A stretch of DNA of 64,000 bases, from the NCBI RefSeq assembly GCF_900890705.1, contig NZ_CAAHFH010000001.1, positions 434,001-498,000 on the forward strand, written 5' to 3'. The notes under the pieces were generated by a model that made no database searches, was not told where the DNA came from, and worked only from the letters and a program-made list of their open reading frames with translations. Shown piece by piece: positions 26,346 to 36,708 of this stretch (positions within the stretch are counted from its first letter, which is position 1; each line of letters opens with the position of its first letter). The stretch comes from Pontiella sulfatireligans (GTDB lineage: Bacteria; Verrucomicrobiota; Kiritimatiellia; Kiritimatiellales; Pontiellaceae). The translations under genes and the position numbers were made by a program.

Positions 26346-28505
26346 ATGTTAAAAATAAAGTCTCTCCTCCTGTTTGGCCTGATAGCCTCCGCTTGTGCCT
26401 ATGCCGAACGTCCGGCGAAACCAAATATCCTATTGCTGTTGACCGATGATCTCGGCTGGCAGGATGTGAAATGCTACGACATTGATGAGCCGTCGCCGGT
26501 GGAGACGCCGAACATTGATGCACTTTCGAAAAAAGGGGTCCTGTTTTGGCAGGCCTATTCACCGGCCCCGACCTGTGCACCCTCGCGCTGTGCGATTATG
26601 AGTGGAAATCATCCGGCCCTGGCACAGAAAACGCATGTGGTCGGCGGTGCGCCGCCCAATTCCGGGGGTGGGCGAATGATTGATCCATGGTATAGTGGCC
26701 GGATGCCGGCCGATACCTTTACGCTGGCAAGAGCGATGAAGCAAAATGGCTATGTAACTGGCCATGCAGGCAAGTGGCATATTGCCATTGAACATCATGC
26801 CTTCCCGCAGCCGGAAGATGTCGGGTTCGATTATACGCGTTCTGATCGCGGAGCCCATTCAGGCATGAAAGACCGCTTAACCGGCTTTGCGACAACAGAT
26901 CCCGACGATCCCTATCGGCTGGATGAAAACGGATTCCCATTTCATCAGAACAATGAAGATGCGCTGACGTTTATCCGCGAGAATCAGGATAAACCGTTCT
27001 TTCTGTATTACGCCACCTGGCTGGTGCATGCCCCGATCATGACGCGCAATGAAGCGCTGTTGAACAAGTATGTGGAAAAGCTGGGGGTTGATCCGAAGCA
27101 CACCAATACGAAAGAAGTCCCGGGGCAGCTGAATCCCTACTACTGCGCCATGGTGGAATCGCTCGACTATTATGTGGGGCAGGTTTTTCAGTATTTGGAA
27201 ACCACCGAAGATCCGCGCTGGCCGGGACATACGCTCAGTGAAAACATCTATATCATCTTTACGTCGGATAATGGCGGCATGGAGGGAAGCGGGAAAGAAC
27301 GCTATACCGATAATGCGCCGCTGGCTCGCGGTAAGATTTCCGCAATGGAAGGTGGCACGCGCGTGCCGCTGATCATCACCGGCCCCGGAATCCCCCGAGG
27401 CGTGCAGTCGGATGTGATGGTGAACGGACTCGACTTTTATCCGACCATTCTGGGGCTGATCGGTTCGGATAATCCCGTCGGAAAGAATCTGGACGGCTTG
27501 GATATTTCCGAGCTGCTGCTCAACGATCCGACCAATCCCGCGTTGGTCAAAGAGGCGGATGGCTCGGTGCGTGATACCATGATGTGGCATTTCCCGCATG
27601 GAAGCGCCAAGGAAAGCACCATCCGCATCGGCGATTACAAGCTGATCCGGAACTACGACCATGTGAATAATGATGAAACCCCGGAGCTTGAACTCTTTCA
27701 GTTGTATAAAACGAAAGGGGGCAAGCAGGAGCGAGTCGATATTGAAGAGGCCAAAAACCTGGCCGCAGCCATGCCGGAAAAAACCCAGGCAATGAACCGG
27801 AAGCTGACGGACATGCTGACCGAAATGAAGGCCAGTTATCCTTTTTACAATCCCGATTTTAGGGGGGATCTGCCGAATAAAGAGAAAGCGTGTTCTGTTC
27901 TTTCCCATCAGCAGAATAAGGACGAGGTTGAATTCGCCGTTCAAGAAAACGGGGCCAAGGTGGTGCGGGCCGACCTGATCTATACTCTCAACGGCGGCGA
28001 TCGCTACGAAGAGTGGTTCCGGGCGCCTGCAACGGTCTTGTCCGGTGCAACCGTATCGGCGGAGCTACCCGAGGGCACGACGCATTATTACATCAACGTG
28101 ATTGATGAAAATAATTTTATGCGCAGTTATCCAGAGGTTGGAAAAAAGCCCTATTCAAAAACCGCGATCCTAGCAGGGGACAGCAAACCCGCCACTCAAA
28201 AGCCCAAGAAACCGGCAAAAAATGCGAAATCCTCTGCCGTATTGCTGGAAAAGGACGCCAATAAAGACGGGCAGGTCACTAAAGCGGAGTACGTCGATTT
28301 CTTTGCTGCCGGATTCGAGCGGAAGGATAAAAACAAGGATGGGCTTCTTACCCCGGATGAGCATACCCACGCCTCGTTTAAAGGCGCGGACCGGGATGCA
28401 AACGGTCAGCTGACTCGCGAAGAGTTTGCGACCATTTATGAGCGGCAGTTCGATAACGCCTTTGACAAAAACGGTGACGGCGTCGTCACTGCCGACGAGA
28501 TGTAG
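26346..28505 (+). CDS. S1 sulfatase with C-terminal EF-hand module
   Basis: Secreted sulfatase of 719 residues; MLKIKSLLLFGLIASACAYA from 26346 is a good signal peptide, and the long upstream extension of the frame runs antisense-like through the previous gene. PNILLLLTDDLGWQD carries DD at 34-35, and CAPSR has Cys77. After the sulfatase fold there is a beta-sandwich (about 520-600, ...ELPEGTTHYYINVIDENNF), a Lys/Pro-rich linker, and four EF-hand loops starting at about Asp637, 661, 682 and 707 (DANKDGQVTKAE, DKNKDGLLTPDE, DRDANGQLTREE, DKNGDGVVTADE). The EF-hand block closely matches the end of the phosphatase at 54447. It is paralogous to the sulfatase at 33240, which lacks EF-hands. Confidence 0.92.
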   Translation: MLKIKSLLLFGLIASACAYAERPAKPNILLLLTDDLGWQDVKCYDIDEPSPVETPNIDALSKKGVLFWQAYSPAPTCAPSRCAIMSGNHPALAQKTHVVGGAPPNSGGGRMIDPWYSGRMPADTFTLARAMKQNGYVTGHAGKWHIAIEHHAFPQPEDVGFDYTRSDRGAHSGMKDRLTGFATTDPDDPYRLDENGFPFHQNNEDALTFIRENQDKPFFLYYATWLVHAPIMTRNEALLNKYVEKLGVDPKHTNTKEVPGQLNPYYCAMVESLDYYVGQVFQYLETTEDPRWPGHTLSENIYIIFTSDNGGMEGSGKERYTDNAPLARGKISAMEGGTRVPLIITGPGIPRGVQSDVMVNGLDFYPTILGLIGSDNPVGKNLDGLDISELLLNDPTNPALVKEADGSVRDTMMWHFPHGSAKESTIRIGDYKLIRNYDHVNNDETPELELFQLYKTKGGKQERVDIEEAKNLAAAMPEKTQAMNRKLTDMLTEMKASYPFYNPDFRGDLPNKEKACSVLSHQQNKDEVEFAVQENGAKVVRADLIYTLNGGDRYEEWFRAPATVLSGATVSAELPEGTTHYYINVIDENNFMRSYPEVGKKPYSKTAILAGDSKPATQKPKKPAKNAKSSAVLLEKDANKDGQVTKAEYVDFFAAGFERKDKNKDGLLTPDEHTHASFKGADRDANGQLTREEFATIYERQFDNAFDKNGDGVVTADEM

Positions 28506-28560
28506 CATCGGCTCTATGAGCCGGTTTTCCAACCATTGGAAGAGATTAGGAGTGCGTAGT

Positions 28561-30018
28561 ATGAAGAGATGTCCGATGAATTTAATGATCGGCCTGCTGG
28601 CCATTTCTAACGTTGGGTTTGCGGCGGGATCAAACCCGAATATTGTTTTCATTCTTTGCGACGATCTGGGCTATGGCGATGTGCAGTGCCTGAACCCGGA
28701 GTATGGAAAAATTAAAACCCCGTGTGTCGATCAGCTGGCGAGCGAGGGCATGATCTTTACTGATGCGCATTCCGGTTCATCGGTTTGTACCCCGACGCGA
28801 TACGGATTGATGACGGGCCGCTATAGCTGGCGCACAAAATTGCAAAGCGGAGTAGTTCAGGGTTTCGCGCCTGACCTGATTGCTGAAGACCGCCCGACGG
28901 TGGCAAGCTTCCTGAAGGCGCAAGGCTACCACACTGCGATTATCGGCAAGTGGCACCTCAATTTTGATTATTTGGATCCGACTTCAGGGGTTGCGCTCAA
29001 GAAATCAAAAAAAAATGCCCCTATTGGATCCACTATCCCCGATGGTCCGGCTAATCGTGGCTTCGAGTATTATCACGGGTTCCATCATGCTAGAGATATG
29101 AAAGGCGTCATTGAGAACAACAAGGTTATCGCTCGCGACGATGAAATCAATATGCTGCCCCGTCTGACTCGCAAAGCGGTTGAATATATTGATGCGCGTG
29201 CGGCCGAAAAAGACATCCCATTTTTTCTCTACGTGCCGTTCGGTTCGCCGCACACGCCGATTGTTCCGTCGCTGGAATGGCAGGGTAAAAGCGGGCTCGG
29301 TGCCTATGCCGATTTCGTGATGCAGACCGATGCCGGAGTCGGCGCGATTATCGATGCATTGGACCGGAATGGTTTGGCGGATAACACGCTGGTCATCTTC
29401 AGCAGCGACAATGGTTGCTCTAAGGCGGCAAACATTCCTCAACTCGCAAAGCAGGGGCACAAAGTGAGCGCGGGCATGCGCGGTTCTAAATCGGATTTGT
29501 GGGATGGCGGACATCGCGTTCCTTTCGTGGTGCGCTGGCCTGGAAAGGTGGCAGAGGGGTCGTCGTCGGATCAATTGATTTGCCTGACCGATTTTTTTGC
29601 CACGTTTTCTGAGCTGACCGGCAGACCTCTGCCCGCAGGCAGTGCGGAAGACAGCGTCAGTTTTCTGCCGGCCCTGTCAGGAAAGCCGATTGTTTCGACG
29701 CGTAATGGCGTGATCCATCATTCGATCAAGGGGCACTTCGCTTACCGCCAAGGCAAATGGAAACTTTTACTTGCCAAAGGTTCCGGCGGCTGGAGTTCTC
29801 CCACGGAAAAAGAAGCCCCAAAGAGGGTTCCCGTGGCTCAGCTCTACGACATGGAAAATGACCCCGGCGAAACCACCAATCTGTATGAAAGCCATCCGGA
29901 GGTTGTCGAGCGGTTGCTGAAACAGTTGGAAGAAGATGTGATGAGTGGACGCAGTACGGAAGGGTTGCCTTCAAAAAACGATGTAGAGAAAATTAAACTT
30001 TGGAAAAGCGGGCAGTAA
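28561..30018 (+). CDS. S1 sulfatase (CTPTR motif)
   Basis: Secreted sulfatase of 485 residues. The ATG at 28561 follows AGGAG at a spacing of about 10 bp and opens a signal peptide (MKRCPMNLMIGLLAISNVGFA); the frame extends further upstream but overlaps the previous gene. PNIVFILCDDLGYGDVQCLNPE holds DD at 34-35. The formylglycine motif is CTPTR (Cys76), with Thr in place of the usual Ser/Ala. GKWHLNFDY and FSSDNG are present. It forms a tandem paralogous pair with the sulfatase at 30075, sharing GDVQCLNPE and the stretch SFLPALSGKPIVSTR. Confidence 0.92.
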   Translation: MKRCPMNLMIGLLAISNVGFAAGSNPNIVFILCDDLGYGDVQCLNPEYGKIKTPCVDQLASEGMIFTDAHSGSSVCTPTRYGLMTGRYSWRTKLQSGVVQGFAPDLIAEDRPTVASFLKAQGYHTAIIGKWHLNFDYLDPTSGVALKKSKKNAPIGSTIPDGPANRGFEYYHGFHHARDMKGVIENNKVIARDDEINMLPRLTRKAVEYIDARAAEKDIPFFLYVPFGSPHTPIVPSLEWQGKSGLGAYADFVMQTDAGVGAIIDALDRNGLADNTLVIFSSDNGCSKAANIPQLAKQGHKVSAGMRGSKSDLWDGGHRVPFVVRWPGKVAEGSSSDQLICLTDFFATFSELTGRPLPAGSAEDSVSFLPALSGKPIVSTRNGVIHHSIKGHFAYRQGKWKLLLAKGSGGWSSPTEKEAPKRVPVAQLYDMENDPGETTNLYESHPEVVERLLKQLEEDVMSGRSTEGLPSKNDVEKIKLWKSGQ

Positions 30019-30074
30019 GTCGATCCGTGCCGAGCGTATTATTGGTTTTTAAGATACTAAGAAAGAGAGTGTAG

Positions 30075-31559
30075 ATGAGTAAAAGGAAGAATTTATTGGT
30101 TAGCCTGTTGGCCGTTTCGAGCATCGGGTTTGCGGCGGAAACGAAGCCAAATATTGTTTTCATTTATGCCGATGATATGGGCTATGGCGATGTGCAGTGT
30201 TTGAATCCCGAACACGGGAAAATTGCCACGCCAAATATGGATCAACTGGCAGCAGAGGGCATGGTGTTTACGGATGCGCACACCAGTTCCTCGGTCTGCA
30301 CGCCGTCGCGTTACGGTTTAATGACCGGGCGCTACAATTGGCGCAGTGAACGCCAGTCGGGAGTGCTCAATGGCTTCGGTGCACCGCTTATCCCGACCCA
30401 TCGCATGACCGTCGCAAGTCTACTCAAGGCACAGGAATATAACACCGCGATGATCGGCAAGTGGCACCTCGGTATGAACTTTACGAAAAACGGCAAAGCC
30501 CAGCATCAGGTAGACTGGAAGGGGCCGGTTTCAGGAGGGCCCTATGATCTTGGTTTTGACTACTACTACGGCATTTCCGCCTCACTCGATATGCCTCCCT
30601 ACATCTACATCGAGAACGACCATTTTGTCGGCGAATGCACGACGATAAAAGCCTTTAAACGCAAGGGACCTGCGCAGGCAGATTTCGAGGCGGTAAATGT
30701 GTTGCCTGATTTGGCGGAGAAAGCCGTTGCATACATTCACCAGCAGAAAGATTCACAGCCTTTCTTTACGTATATTGCCTTGCCGTCTCCGCATACGCCG
30801 ATTGTCCCATCCCCAGAATGGCAGGGCAAAAGTCCGCTCGGCCAGTATGGCGATTACGTGATGCAGACCGATTCGGTGATTGGCGAAATTATAGAGGCCG
30901 TCGATGCCGCGGGGCTCGCGGAAAATACGCTCATTATCATCTCAAGCGATAACGGCTGTTCCAAAGCGGCAGGCATTCCGGCGCTGGAAGCAAAAGGACA
31001 CTATCCCAGTGCACAGTTCCGTGGCTCAAAAGCCGATCTCTGGGACGGCGGTCATCGGGTCCCATTTATCCTGCGCTGGCCGGCGGGTATTAAAGCGGGA
31101 ACCCAGAGCGATCAAACCATCTGCCTGACCGACTTGATGGCGACTTGCGCCGATCTTGTCGGGGTCAAACTGCCGGATACGGCAGGCGAAGACAGTGTCA
31201 GCTTTCTGCCCGCGTTGTCGGGCAAGCCGATTGTTTCGACCCGGTCCGGTATCATTCATCATTCGATAAGTGGGCACTTTGCTTACCGGCTGGGAAAATG
31301 GAAGCTGTGCCTGGCTAAAGGTTCCGGCGGCTGGACGGCTCCGAAAGAAGCAGATGCCTCGGCAGATGCCCCCGAAGCGCAGCTCTATGATTTGGAGAAT
31401 GACCCCGGCGAAACCACCAACCTTTATGCCTCGCACCCTGAAGTCGCAGAGCGTCTTCTGAAACAGTTGGAAGCGGACGTTAAGCGCGGACGCAGTACGC
31501 AGGGACCTGTATCAGAAAATGACGTGAAACAAATCAAGCTATGGAAAAGCGGGAAGTAA
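30075..31559 (+). CDS. S1 sulfatase (tandem paralogue)
   Basis: Secreted sulfatase of 494 residues, signal peptide MSKRKNLLVSLLAVSSIGFA. DD at 33-34, formylglycine motif CTPSR (Cys75), GKWHLGMNF, and ISSDNGCSKAAGIP. It shares long near-identical stretches with the upstream sulfatase both in protein and DNA (for example around AAGCCGATTGTTTCGAC), pointing to a fairly recent tandem duplication. A GAGAG ribosome site precedes the start. The stop codon overlaps the ribosome site of the next gene. Confidence 0.93.
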   Translation: MSKRKNLLVSLLAVSSIGFAAETKPNIVFIYADDMGYGDVQCLNPEHGKIATPNMDQLAAEGMVFTDAHTSSSVCTPSRYGLMTGRYNWRSERQSGVLNGFGAPLIPTHRMTVASLLKAQEYNTAMIGKWHLGMNFTKNGKAQHQVDWKGPVSGGPYDLGFDYYYGISASLDMPPYIYIENDHFVGECTTIKAFKRKGPAQADFEAVNVLPDLAEKAVAYIHQQKDSQPFFTYIALPSPHTPIVPSPEWQGKSPLGQYGDYVMQTDSVIGEIIEAVDAAGLAENTLIIISSDNGCSKAAGIPALEAKGHYPSAQFRGSKADLWDGGHRVPFILRWPAGIKAGTQSDQTICLTDLMATCADLVGVKLPDTAGEDSVSFLPALSGKPIVSTRSGIIHHSISGHFAYRLGKWKLCLAKGSGGWTAPKEADASADAPEAQLYDLENDPGETTNLYASHPEVAERLLKQLEADVKRGRSTQGPVSENDVKQIKLWKSGK

Positions 31560-31564
31560 GAACA

Positions 31565-33148
31565 ATGAAACTACACCCCTATAAAAACATTCTAACACTC
31601 GGGGCCGTATCCATATTGGCGGCGGGCCTGTGCGGCGCGGCGCCTGCGACGAAGCGGCCCAATATCCTGTTCATTATGGCCGACGACCAATCGCCGTATG
31701 ATTTGAAAATGTATAATCCTGATTCCATTTTGGATACGCCGGTGCTGGATCAGTTGGCGGCTGACGGAATGATTATTGACGGCGCGCACGAGATGGGCGC
31801 GTGGGTTGGCGCGGTGTGTACGCCGTCGCGCACAATGATCATGACGGGGCGTACCCTTTGGCACGCTCCCGGCAAAAATCCGCTGGCTTCCAATCCGAAG
31901 TACGTGCCGGCTCATCTGGAGAAGAGTTCGATGGCGGCGGTTTTCAATGTGGCGGGTTATGACACCATGCGAACCTGTAAGGCTGGGAATAGTTACGCCG
32001 AAGCGAATGAAGAATTTACTGTGAGACATGATTCCACCATGCGCGGGGGTACGGACGAGACCGGCAGCGCGTGGCATGCAAAGCAGGTGCTGGAGTATCT
32101 CAATCAGCGTGAAGCGGACAAGGACTCGGATCCGTTCCTGATCTATTATGGATTCTCTCATCCGCATGATACGCGCGACGGGAAGCCGGAGTTGCTGGCT
32201 AAATATGGTGCGGCAAATCATAGCGACCCAAACGTCCGCCTTCCGCCGGTTAACGAGAAGCAGCCGAGATTGCCGGTTAACTATCTGAGCGTGCATCCGT
32301 TTGATAATACAGAAATGACAGTGCGCGATGAAGTCGCCGTTTCCGGGGTTTGGAAAAACCGCGATGAACGGACGATCCGTAACGAGTTGGGGCGTGAATA
32401 CGCGTGCAGCGAAAACATTGATATTCAAATCGGCGCGGTACTCGAAAAGCTAAAAGCGATGGGCGAGCTGGAAAATACGTACATCGTTTACTCTGCCGAT
32501 CACGGAATCGCGATTGGGCGTCACGGCTTGCAGGGCAAGCAGAATCTCTATGAGCACACCTACCGCGTTCCGTACATTGTCAAAGGACCGGGCATTCAAC
32601 CGGGCTCGCGGGTGTTGGGAAATATTTATCACCTCGACGCACTGGCCACCCTCTGCGACCTCGCCGGAATTGAAGCACCCGCAACCAGCGAAGGCATCAG
32701 CTTTAAGCCGGTGCTGATGGGCGAAAAAAAGACCGTGCGCGATGTGCTTTACGGGGCCTATTGCCGTCGCGGCAAGCCGGGCATTCGCTGCGTCAAGAAG
32801 GGCGATTGGAAATTAATTCGCTATGAGTCCCCGGATGGAGCGAACACAACGCAGCTCTTTAATCTGGCCGAGAACCCGAATGAGCTCGTGGCAGAACATC
32901 ACGATCCAAAGATCATTGCACTGACGCACTACACGCCGAAGCCGCTTGAAACCAATCTGGCTGACGATCCGGCTTATGCGGACAAGCTTCAGGAAATGAA
33001 ACAGCTGCTGCTCGAGGAGATGCGGAGTCATGACGACCCGTACCGTTTCTCAGATCAACCGGATGACGGGTTGCCTCCGGTGCCTAAAGCAAAACGGGCT
33101 CCTCGCGGGAAGAAAAAGACTCCTAAGAAGAAATCAGGAGCTATTTAA
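31565..33148 (+). CDS. S1 sulfatase with lysine-rich tail
   Basis: Secreted sulfatase of 527 residues. I take the ATG at 31565 (MKLHPYKNILTLGAVSILAA), 5 bp after the previous stop, with GGGAAG of the preceding gene's end as ribosome site; the frame could start 24 bp earlier inside the previous gene. DD at 40-41, motif CTPSR (Cys85). YSADHGIAIGRHGLQGKQN is typical of the iduronate-sulfatase-like branch, where DH replaces DN. The C-terminus KAKRAPRGKKKTPKKKSGAI is strongly basic. Tight spacing suggests translational coupling with the previous sulfatase. Confidence 0.92.
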   Translation: MKLHPYKNILTLGAVSILAAGLCGAAPATKRPNILFIMADDQSPYDLKMYNPDSILDTPVLDQLAADGMIIDGAHEMGAWVGAVCTPSRTMIMTGRTLWHAPGKNPLASNPKYVPAHLEKSSMAAVFNVAGYDTMRTCKAGNSYAEANEEFTVRHDSTMRGGTDETGSAWHAKQVLEYLNQREADKDSDPFLIYYGFSHPHDTRDGKPELLAKYGAANHSDPNVRLPPVNEKQPRLPVNYLSVHPFDNTEMTVRDEVAVSGVWKNRDERTIRNELGREYACSENIDIQIGAVLEKLKAMGELENTYIVYSADHGIAIGRHGLQGKQNLYEHTYRVPYIVKGPGIQPGSRVLGNIYHLDALATLCDLAGIEAPATSEGISFKPVLMGEKKTVRDVLYGAYCRRGKPGIRCVKKGDWKLIRYESPDGANTTQLFNLAENPNELVAEHHDPKIIALTHYTPKPLETNLADDPAYADKLQEMKQLLLEEMRSHDDPYRFSDQPDDGLPPVPKAKRAPRGKKKTPKKKSGAI

Positions 33149-33239
33149 ATGAAGCCGAGATTGACCGTTGGAAACTCAATGCGACGAAGCGTTCAAAAGC
33201 ATCGAAAAAGTAAATTTAGAAGATGGTTGGAGAATTTAA

Positions 33240-35123
33240 ATGAAGTTCAAAATGAAGTTTAACCTGCTTGCTGTCGCACTGATATCGAGCGTGGTCCTCG
33301 CTGAAGATGGACGTCCTGAGAAGCCGAATGTTTTGTTGCTGCTCACGGATGATCTCGGCTGGCAGGACGTGAAGTGTTACGACATCGACGAACCGTCGCA
33401 TATGGAAACGCCGAACATTGATGCGCTGGCGAAGAAGGGCATCAAGTTTTGGCAGGCCTATTCACCGGCTCCGACGTGCGCGCCGAGTCGAACCGCTATC
33501 ATGAGCGGGAATCATCCGGCCCGTTCACAGCTCACGCATGTGGTCGGCGGTACGCCCCCTGCGCCGTATCATAAAACAGCGCATCGCATGATGCCGCCTT
33601 GGTATAGCGGGCGCTTTCCGGCTGGAGTTATTGCGCTCCCTGAGACGCTTAGAAACAACGGCTATACGACGGGGCATAGCGGAAAGTGGCACTTGGCCAT
33701 GAAGCACAATTCCTTTCCTCAACCGGAGGATATTGGTTTCGATTGGTCGCGTAGTGTCCATGGAACAACGGCCAGAATGAAGCCCCATCGTTTGACCGGT
33801 TTCGCAACGGACGACCCGAACGATCCGTATCGTCTCGATGAAAACGGGTTCGCCACCCATCAGCTCAGTATCGATGCGCTCACGTTTGTGGAAGAAAACA
33901 AAGACAAGCCATTTTTTCTCTTCTATGCCACGAAGCTCGTGCACGCCCCGATTCATACGCGCAGCGAGCGATTGCTGAAAAAATACTGCGAAAAACTTGG
34001 TGTGGAACTGCCGGAGAATCCGCAGGAGTGGAAGGGCGAGGGCCAGACCAATCCCTTCTACTGCGCCATGGTGGAAGAGCTCGACTACTATGTCGGTCAG
34101 ATGTTTGATTATCTGGAAACGACAGAGGATCCGCGCTGGCCGGGCCATAGGCTCATCGAAAACACGTATATCATTTTCACCTCCGACAATGGCGGCATGG
34201 AATCGATGCCCGGCGAAATTATCACGGATAACTACCCGCTGGATCGCGGCAAAATTTCTGCCATGGAGGGCGGCGTTCGTGTGCCGCTTATCATCACCGG
34301 TCCCGGGATTGATGCCGGTGTGGAGTCGGATGTGATGATCAACGGTCTCGACTTCTATCCCACTATTCTTTCGTGGACGGGAACTCCGGTTCCCGAAGGG
34401 AAAAAGTTCGACGGGTGCGATATTTCCGAGCTCCTGAAAAAAGACCCCACCGATCCCGAGCTGGTGAAAGGGGATGATGGATCTGTGCGCGACACCATGA
34501 TGTGGCATTTTCCGAATTCCTTGGCGTTGGAGAGCACCATTCGAATCGGCGACTACAAGCTGGTGCGTAACTACGATCACGTTGGCGATGCACGTGAGCC
34601 CGAGTTAGAGCTCTATCGACTGTATGAAACCAAAAATAGAAAACAAATACGCGGCGACATTGAAGAGTCTAAAAACCTCGCCGCCTCCATGCCGGAAAAG
34701 GCGCAGGCCATGAACGCCGAGCTGAGCGAACGACTGACCGAAATGAAGGCCAGCTATCCGTACTACAACCCGCATTTCAAATCATCGCTTCCGAATAAGG
34801 AAAAGGTGCCAACGGTTCTTTCTTCCTCGAAAAATGGCCACGTAGTTGAGTTCTGCTATCAGGAGAATGGAGCCAAAGTGGTTCGGGCTCAGTTGATCTA
34901 TACCTTGAACGGTGGAGAAAACGTATTCGCCGAGGAGTGGTTCCGTACGCCGGCAACCCTGTTGCCCGGCAACAAAATTTCGGCCGTGCTTCCCGAAGGC
35001 ACCACCCATTATGTGATCAACCTGATCGATGAGAACAATTTCCTGGTGAGCTATCCCGATGTGGACAAAGCGACTCGTACGAAGAATGCGTCGCCGACGG
35101 CGCAGGCCGTTTCAGAATTATAG
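33240..35123 (+). CDS. S1 sulfatase (paralogue of the 26346 enzyme)
   Basis: Secreted sulfatase of 627 residues with signal peptide to about residue 21 and ribosome site GGAGAA at 33229-33234. DD at 37-38, formylglycine motif CAPSR (Cys80), GKWHLAMKHNSFPQPEDIGFD, FTSDNGGM. It matches the sulfatase at 26346 almost throughout (KCYDIDEPS.(M/V)ETPNIDAL, GNHPA, EDPRWPGH, TMMWHFP) including the C-terminal beta-sandwich ending in HYVINLIDENNF, but stops before the EF-hand module. A short 37-codon frame with AGGAG lies just upstream (33149-33262). Confidence 0.93.
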   Translation: MKFKMKFNLLAVALISSVVLAEDGRPEKPNVLLLLTDDLGWQDVKCYDIDEPSHMETPNIDALAKKGIKFWQAYSPAPTCAPSRTAIMSGNHPARSQLTHVVGGTPPAPYHKTAHRMMPPWYSGRFPAGVIALPETLRNNGYTTGHSGKWHLAMKHNSFPQPEDIGFDWSRSVHGTTARMKPHRLTGFATDDPNDPYRLDENGFATHQLSIDALTFVEENKDKPFFLFYATKLVHAPIHTRSERLLKKYCEKLGVELPENPQEWKGEGQTNPFYCAMVEELDYYVGQMFDYLETTEDPRWPGHRLIENTYIIFTSDNGGMESMPGEIITDNYPLDRGKISAMEGGVRVPLIITGPGIDAGVESDVMINGLDFYPTILSWTGTPVPEGKKFDGCDISELLKKDPTDPELVKGDDGSVRDTMMWHFPNSLALESTIRIGDYKLVRNYDHVGDAREPELELYRLYETKNRKQIRGDIEESKNLAASMPEKAQAMNAELSERLTEMKASYPYYNPHFKSSLPNKEKVPTVLSSSKNGHVVEFCYQENGAKVVRAQLIYTLNGGENVFAEEWFRTPATLLPGNKISAVLPEGTTHYVINLIDENNFLVSYPDVDKATRTKNASPTAQAVSEL

Positions 35124-35135
35124 AAAGGGTTGAAT

Positions 35136-36689
35136 ATGAAAAAGAGATTAGTATTTGCGGCCTTAATGGCTATTACAGGTGTTGCTGGTGCAGCACCTGC
35201 GGCGAAGCGTCCTAATATCTTATTCATCATTGCGGATGATGCTTCGTTCGATCATTTCGGAGTAAATGGCTGCACGTGGGTGAATACTCCAAACATTGAC
35301 CGAGTTGCTGAACAGGGGATCAACTTCACTTCAGCCTACACGCCGAACCCGAAATGCGGTCCATCGCGATCCGTTCTCATTACGGGTCGTAATCCTTGGC
35401 AACTCGGAGGGGCGATAAACCACGATGCGGTTTTCGACAAAAAGTTCAAAACGTACGCAGAAGCCTTGGAGGAGAATGGATATAGCATCGGCTTCACGGG
35501 AAAGGGCTGGCGCCCGGGCGATTCGCAGGGCCGTGACTTGTTGGGAAAAGAGTTTACTCAACACCGTGCAAAAAAAACGCCGTCTAAAAAGATTTCCAAA
35601 AAGGATTACACCAAAAATTTCGAACAGTTTTTAAGCGATAGTGACTCCATGAAGCCCTTTGCATTTTGGCTGGGCTGCCATGAACCCCACCGGGCGTATG
35701 AATTTAAATCGGGTGCAAAAAATGGCAAAAAAGTAGATTCTATTCCGGAAGTCCCCACGTATTGGCCGGATACAGAAGCGGTGCGCCACGATATGCTCGA
35801 TTATGCCTTGGAGGTCGAACATTTTGACAAACATGTTGGAGGGTGCATCGATGTGCTCAAGCGGCAGGGCAACCTTGAAAACACGCTGGTGATTGTGACG
35901 TCGGATAACGGAATGCCGTTCCCTCGCGTAAAAGGGCATCCTTATCATGATGCGGCGCACATGCCTTTTATGGCGATGTGGAAAAATGGGATCAAGGAGC
36001 CGGGACGAAACTTCGATCAGTTCATTAGTTTCATCGATCTGGCACCGACGTTTATGGAAATGGCTGGAATCAGCCAGGAGCAAAGCGGTATGCAGCCGTG
36101 GGCAGGGCGCAGTCTAATAGAGATCTTCAAGGGCGGTAGCGACATGGCGCGCATTCCACAGCGTGATACCATCCTGATGGGACGTGAGCGCAATGATCCG
36201 GGGCGCCCGAATGACTGGGGGTATCCGGTGCGCGTCATCCGCAAGGGGAATTTATTTTATATTCACAATTTTGAGCCAACCCGTTGGCCTTGCGCGAATC
36301 CATCCACCGGATTTAAAGATACGGATCCAAGCCCGACGCTGGGTGCCGTCGTAGAGGCTGGCGAGCACGCTGAGGTTTGGAAGCTGTCACTCGCAAAACG
36401 AGGAGCCGAAGAGCTCTATGATGTTGCAAAGGATCCACGCTGCCTGAAGGATCTCGCAGGAAATCCTGAATATGCCCAGCAGATGGCCGAGCTGAAGAAG
36501 GAGCTATTTGAGCAATTGACGCAGCAAGGCGATCTGCGCATGACGGGTAATGGAGATTGGTATGATGGCTCTGAAAATCCCTATGGCAAAGAAGACGAGA
36601 GAAACTTTTATGAAAGAGTGAACAACGGCGAAAAGGTTAAAAATCGATCTGCCGCCTATGTTCGACCAGACCTTGAAGATGGCATGTAG
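35136..36689 (+). CDS. S1 sulfatase (Cys-type)
   Basis: Secreted sulfatase of 517 residues. ATG 35136 with AAAGGG upstream is preferred; the frame also reads from a TTG at 35130. Signal peptide MKKRLVFAALMAITGVAGAA, DD at 34-35, formylglycine motif CGPSR (Cys74). FTGKGWRPGD replaces the more usual GKWHLG, and VTSDNGMPFPRVKGHPYHDAAHMPF fits the heparan N-sulfatase/sulfamidase-like branch. It is related in this respect to the sulfatase at 1305. 12 bp after the previous stop, so part of the same run. Confidence 0.92.
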   Translation: MKKRLVFAALMAITGVAGAAPAAKRPNILFIIADDASFDHFGVNGCTWVNTPNIDRVAEQGINFTSAYTPNPKCGPSRSVLITGRNPWQLGGAINHDAVFDKKFKTYAEALEENGYSIGFTGKGWRPGDSQGRDLLGKEFTQHRAKKTPSKKISKKDYTKNFEQFLSDSDSMKPFAFWLGCHEPHRAYEFKSGAKNGKKVDSIPEVPTYWPDTEAVRHDMLDYALEVEHFDKHVGGCIDVLKRQGNLENTLVIVTSDNGMPFPRVKGHPYHDAAHMPFMAMWKNGIKEPGRNFDQFISFIDLAPTFMEMAGISQEQSGMQPWAGRSLIEIFKGGSDMARIPQRDTILMGRERNDPGRPNDWGYPVRVIRKGNLFYIHNFEPTRWPCANPSTGFKDTDPSPTLGAVVEAGEHAEVWKLSLAKRGAEELYDVAKDPRCLKDLAGNPEYAQQMAELKKELFEQLTQQGDLRMTGNGDWYDGSENPYGKEDERNFYERVNNGEKVKNRSAAYVRPDLEDGM

Positions 36690-36708
36690 CGATTTGGGAG
36701 AGACAACG

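Noticed and set aside
33149..33262. 37-codon frame after AGGAG between two sulfatases
   Set aside because: It has a plausible ribosome site but no recognisable sequence and overlaps the start of the next sulfatase; too weak to call a gene.
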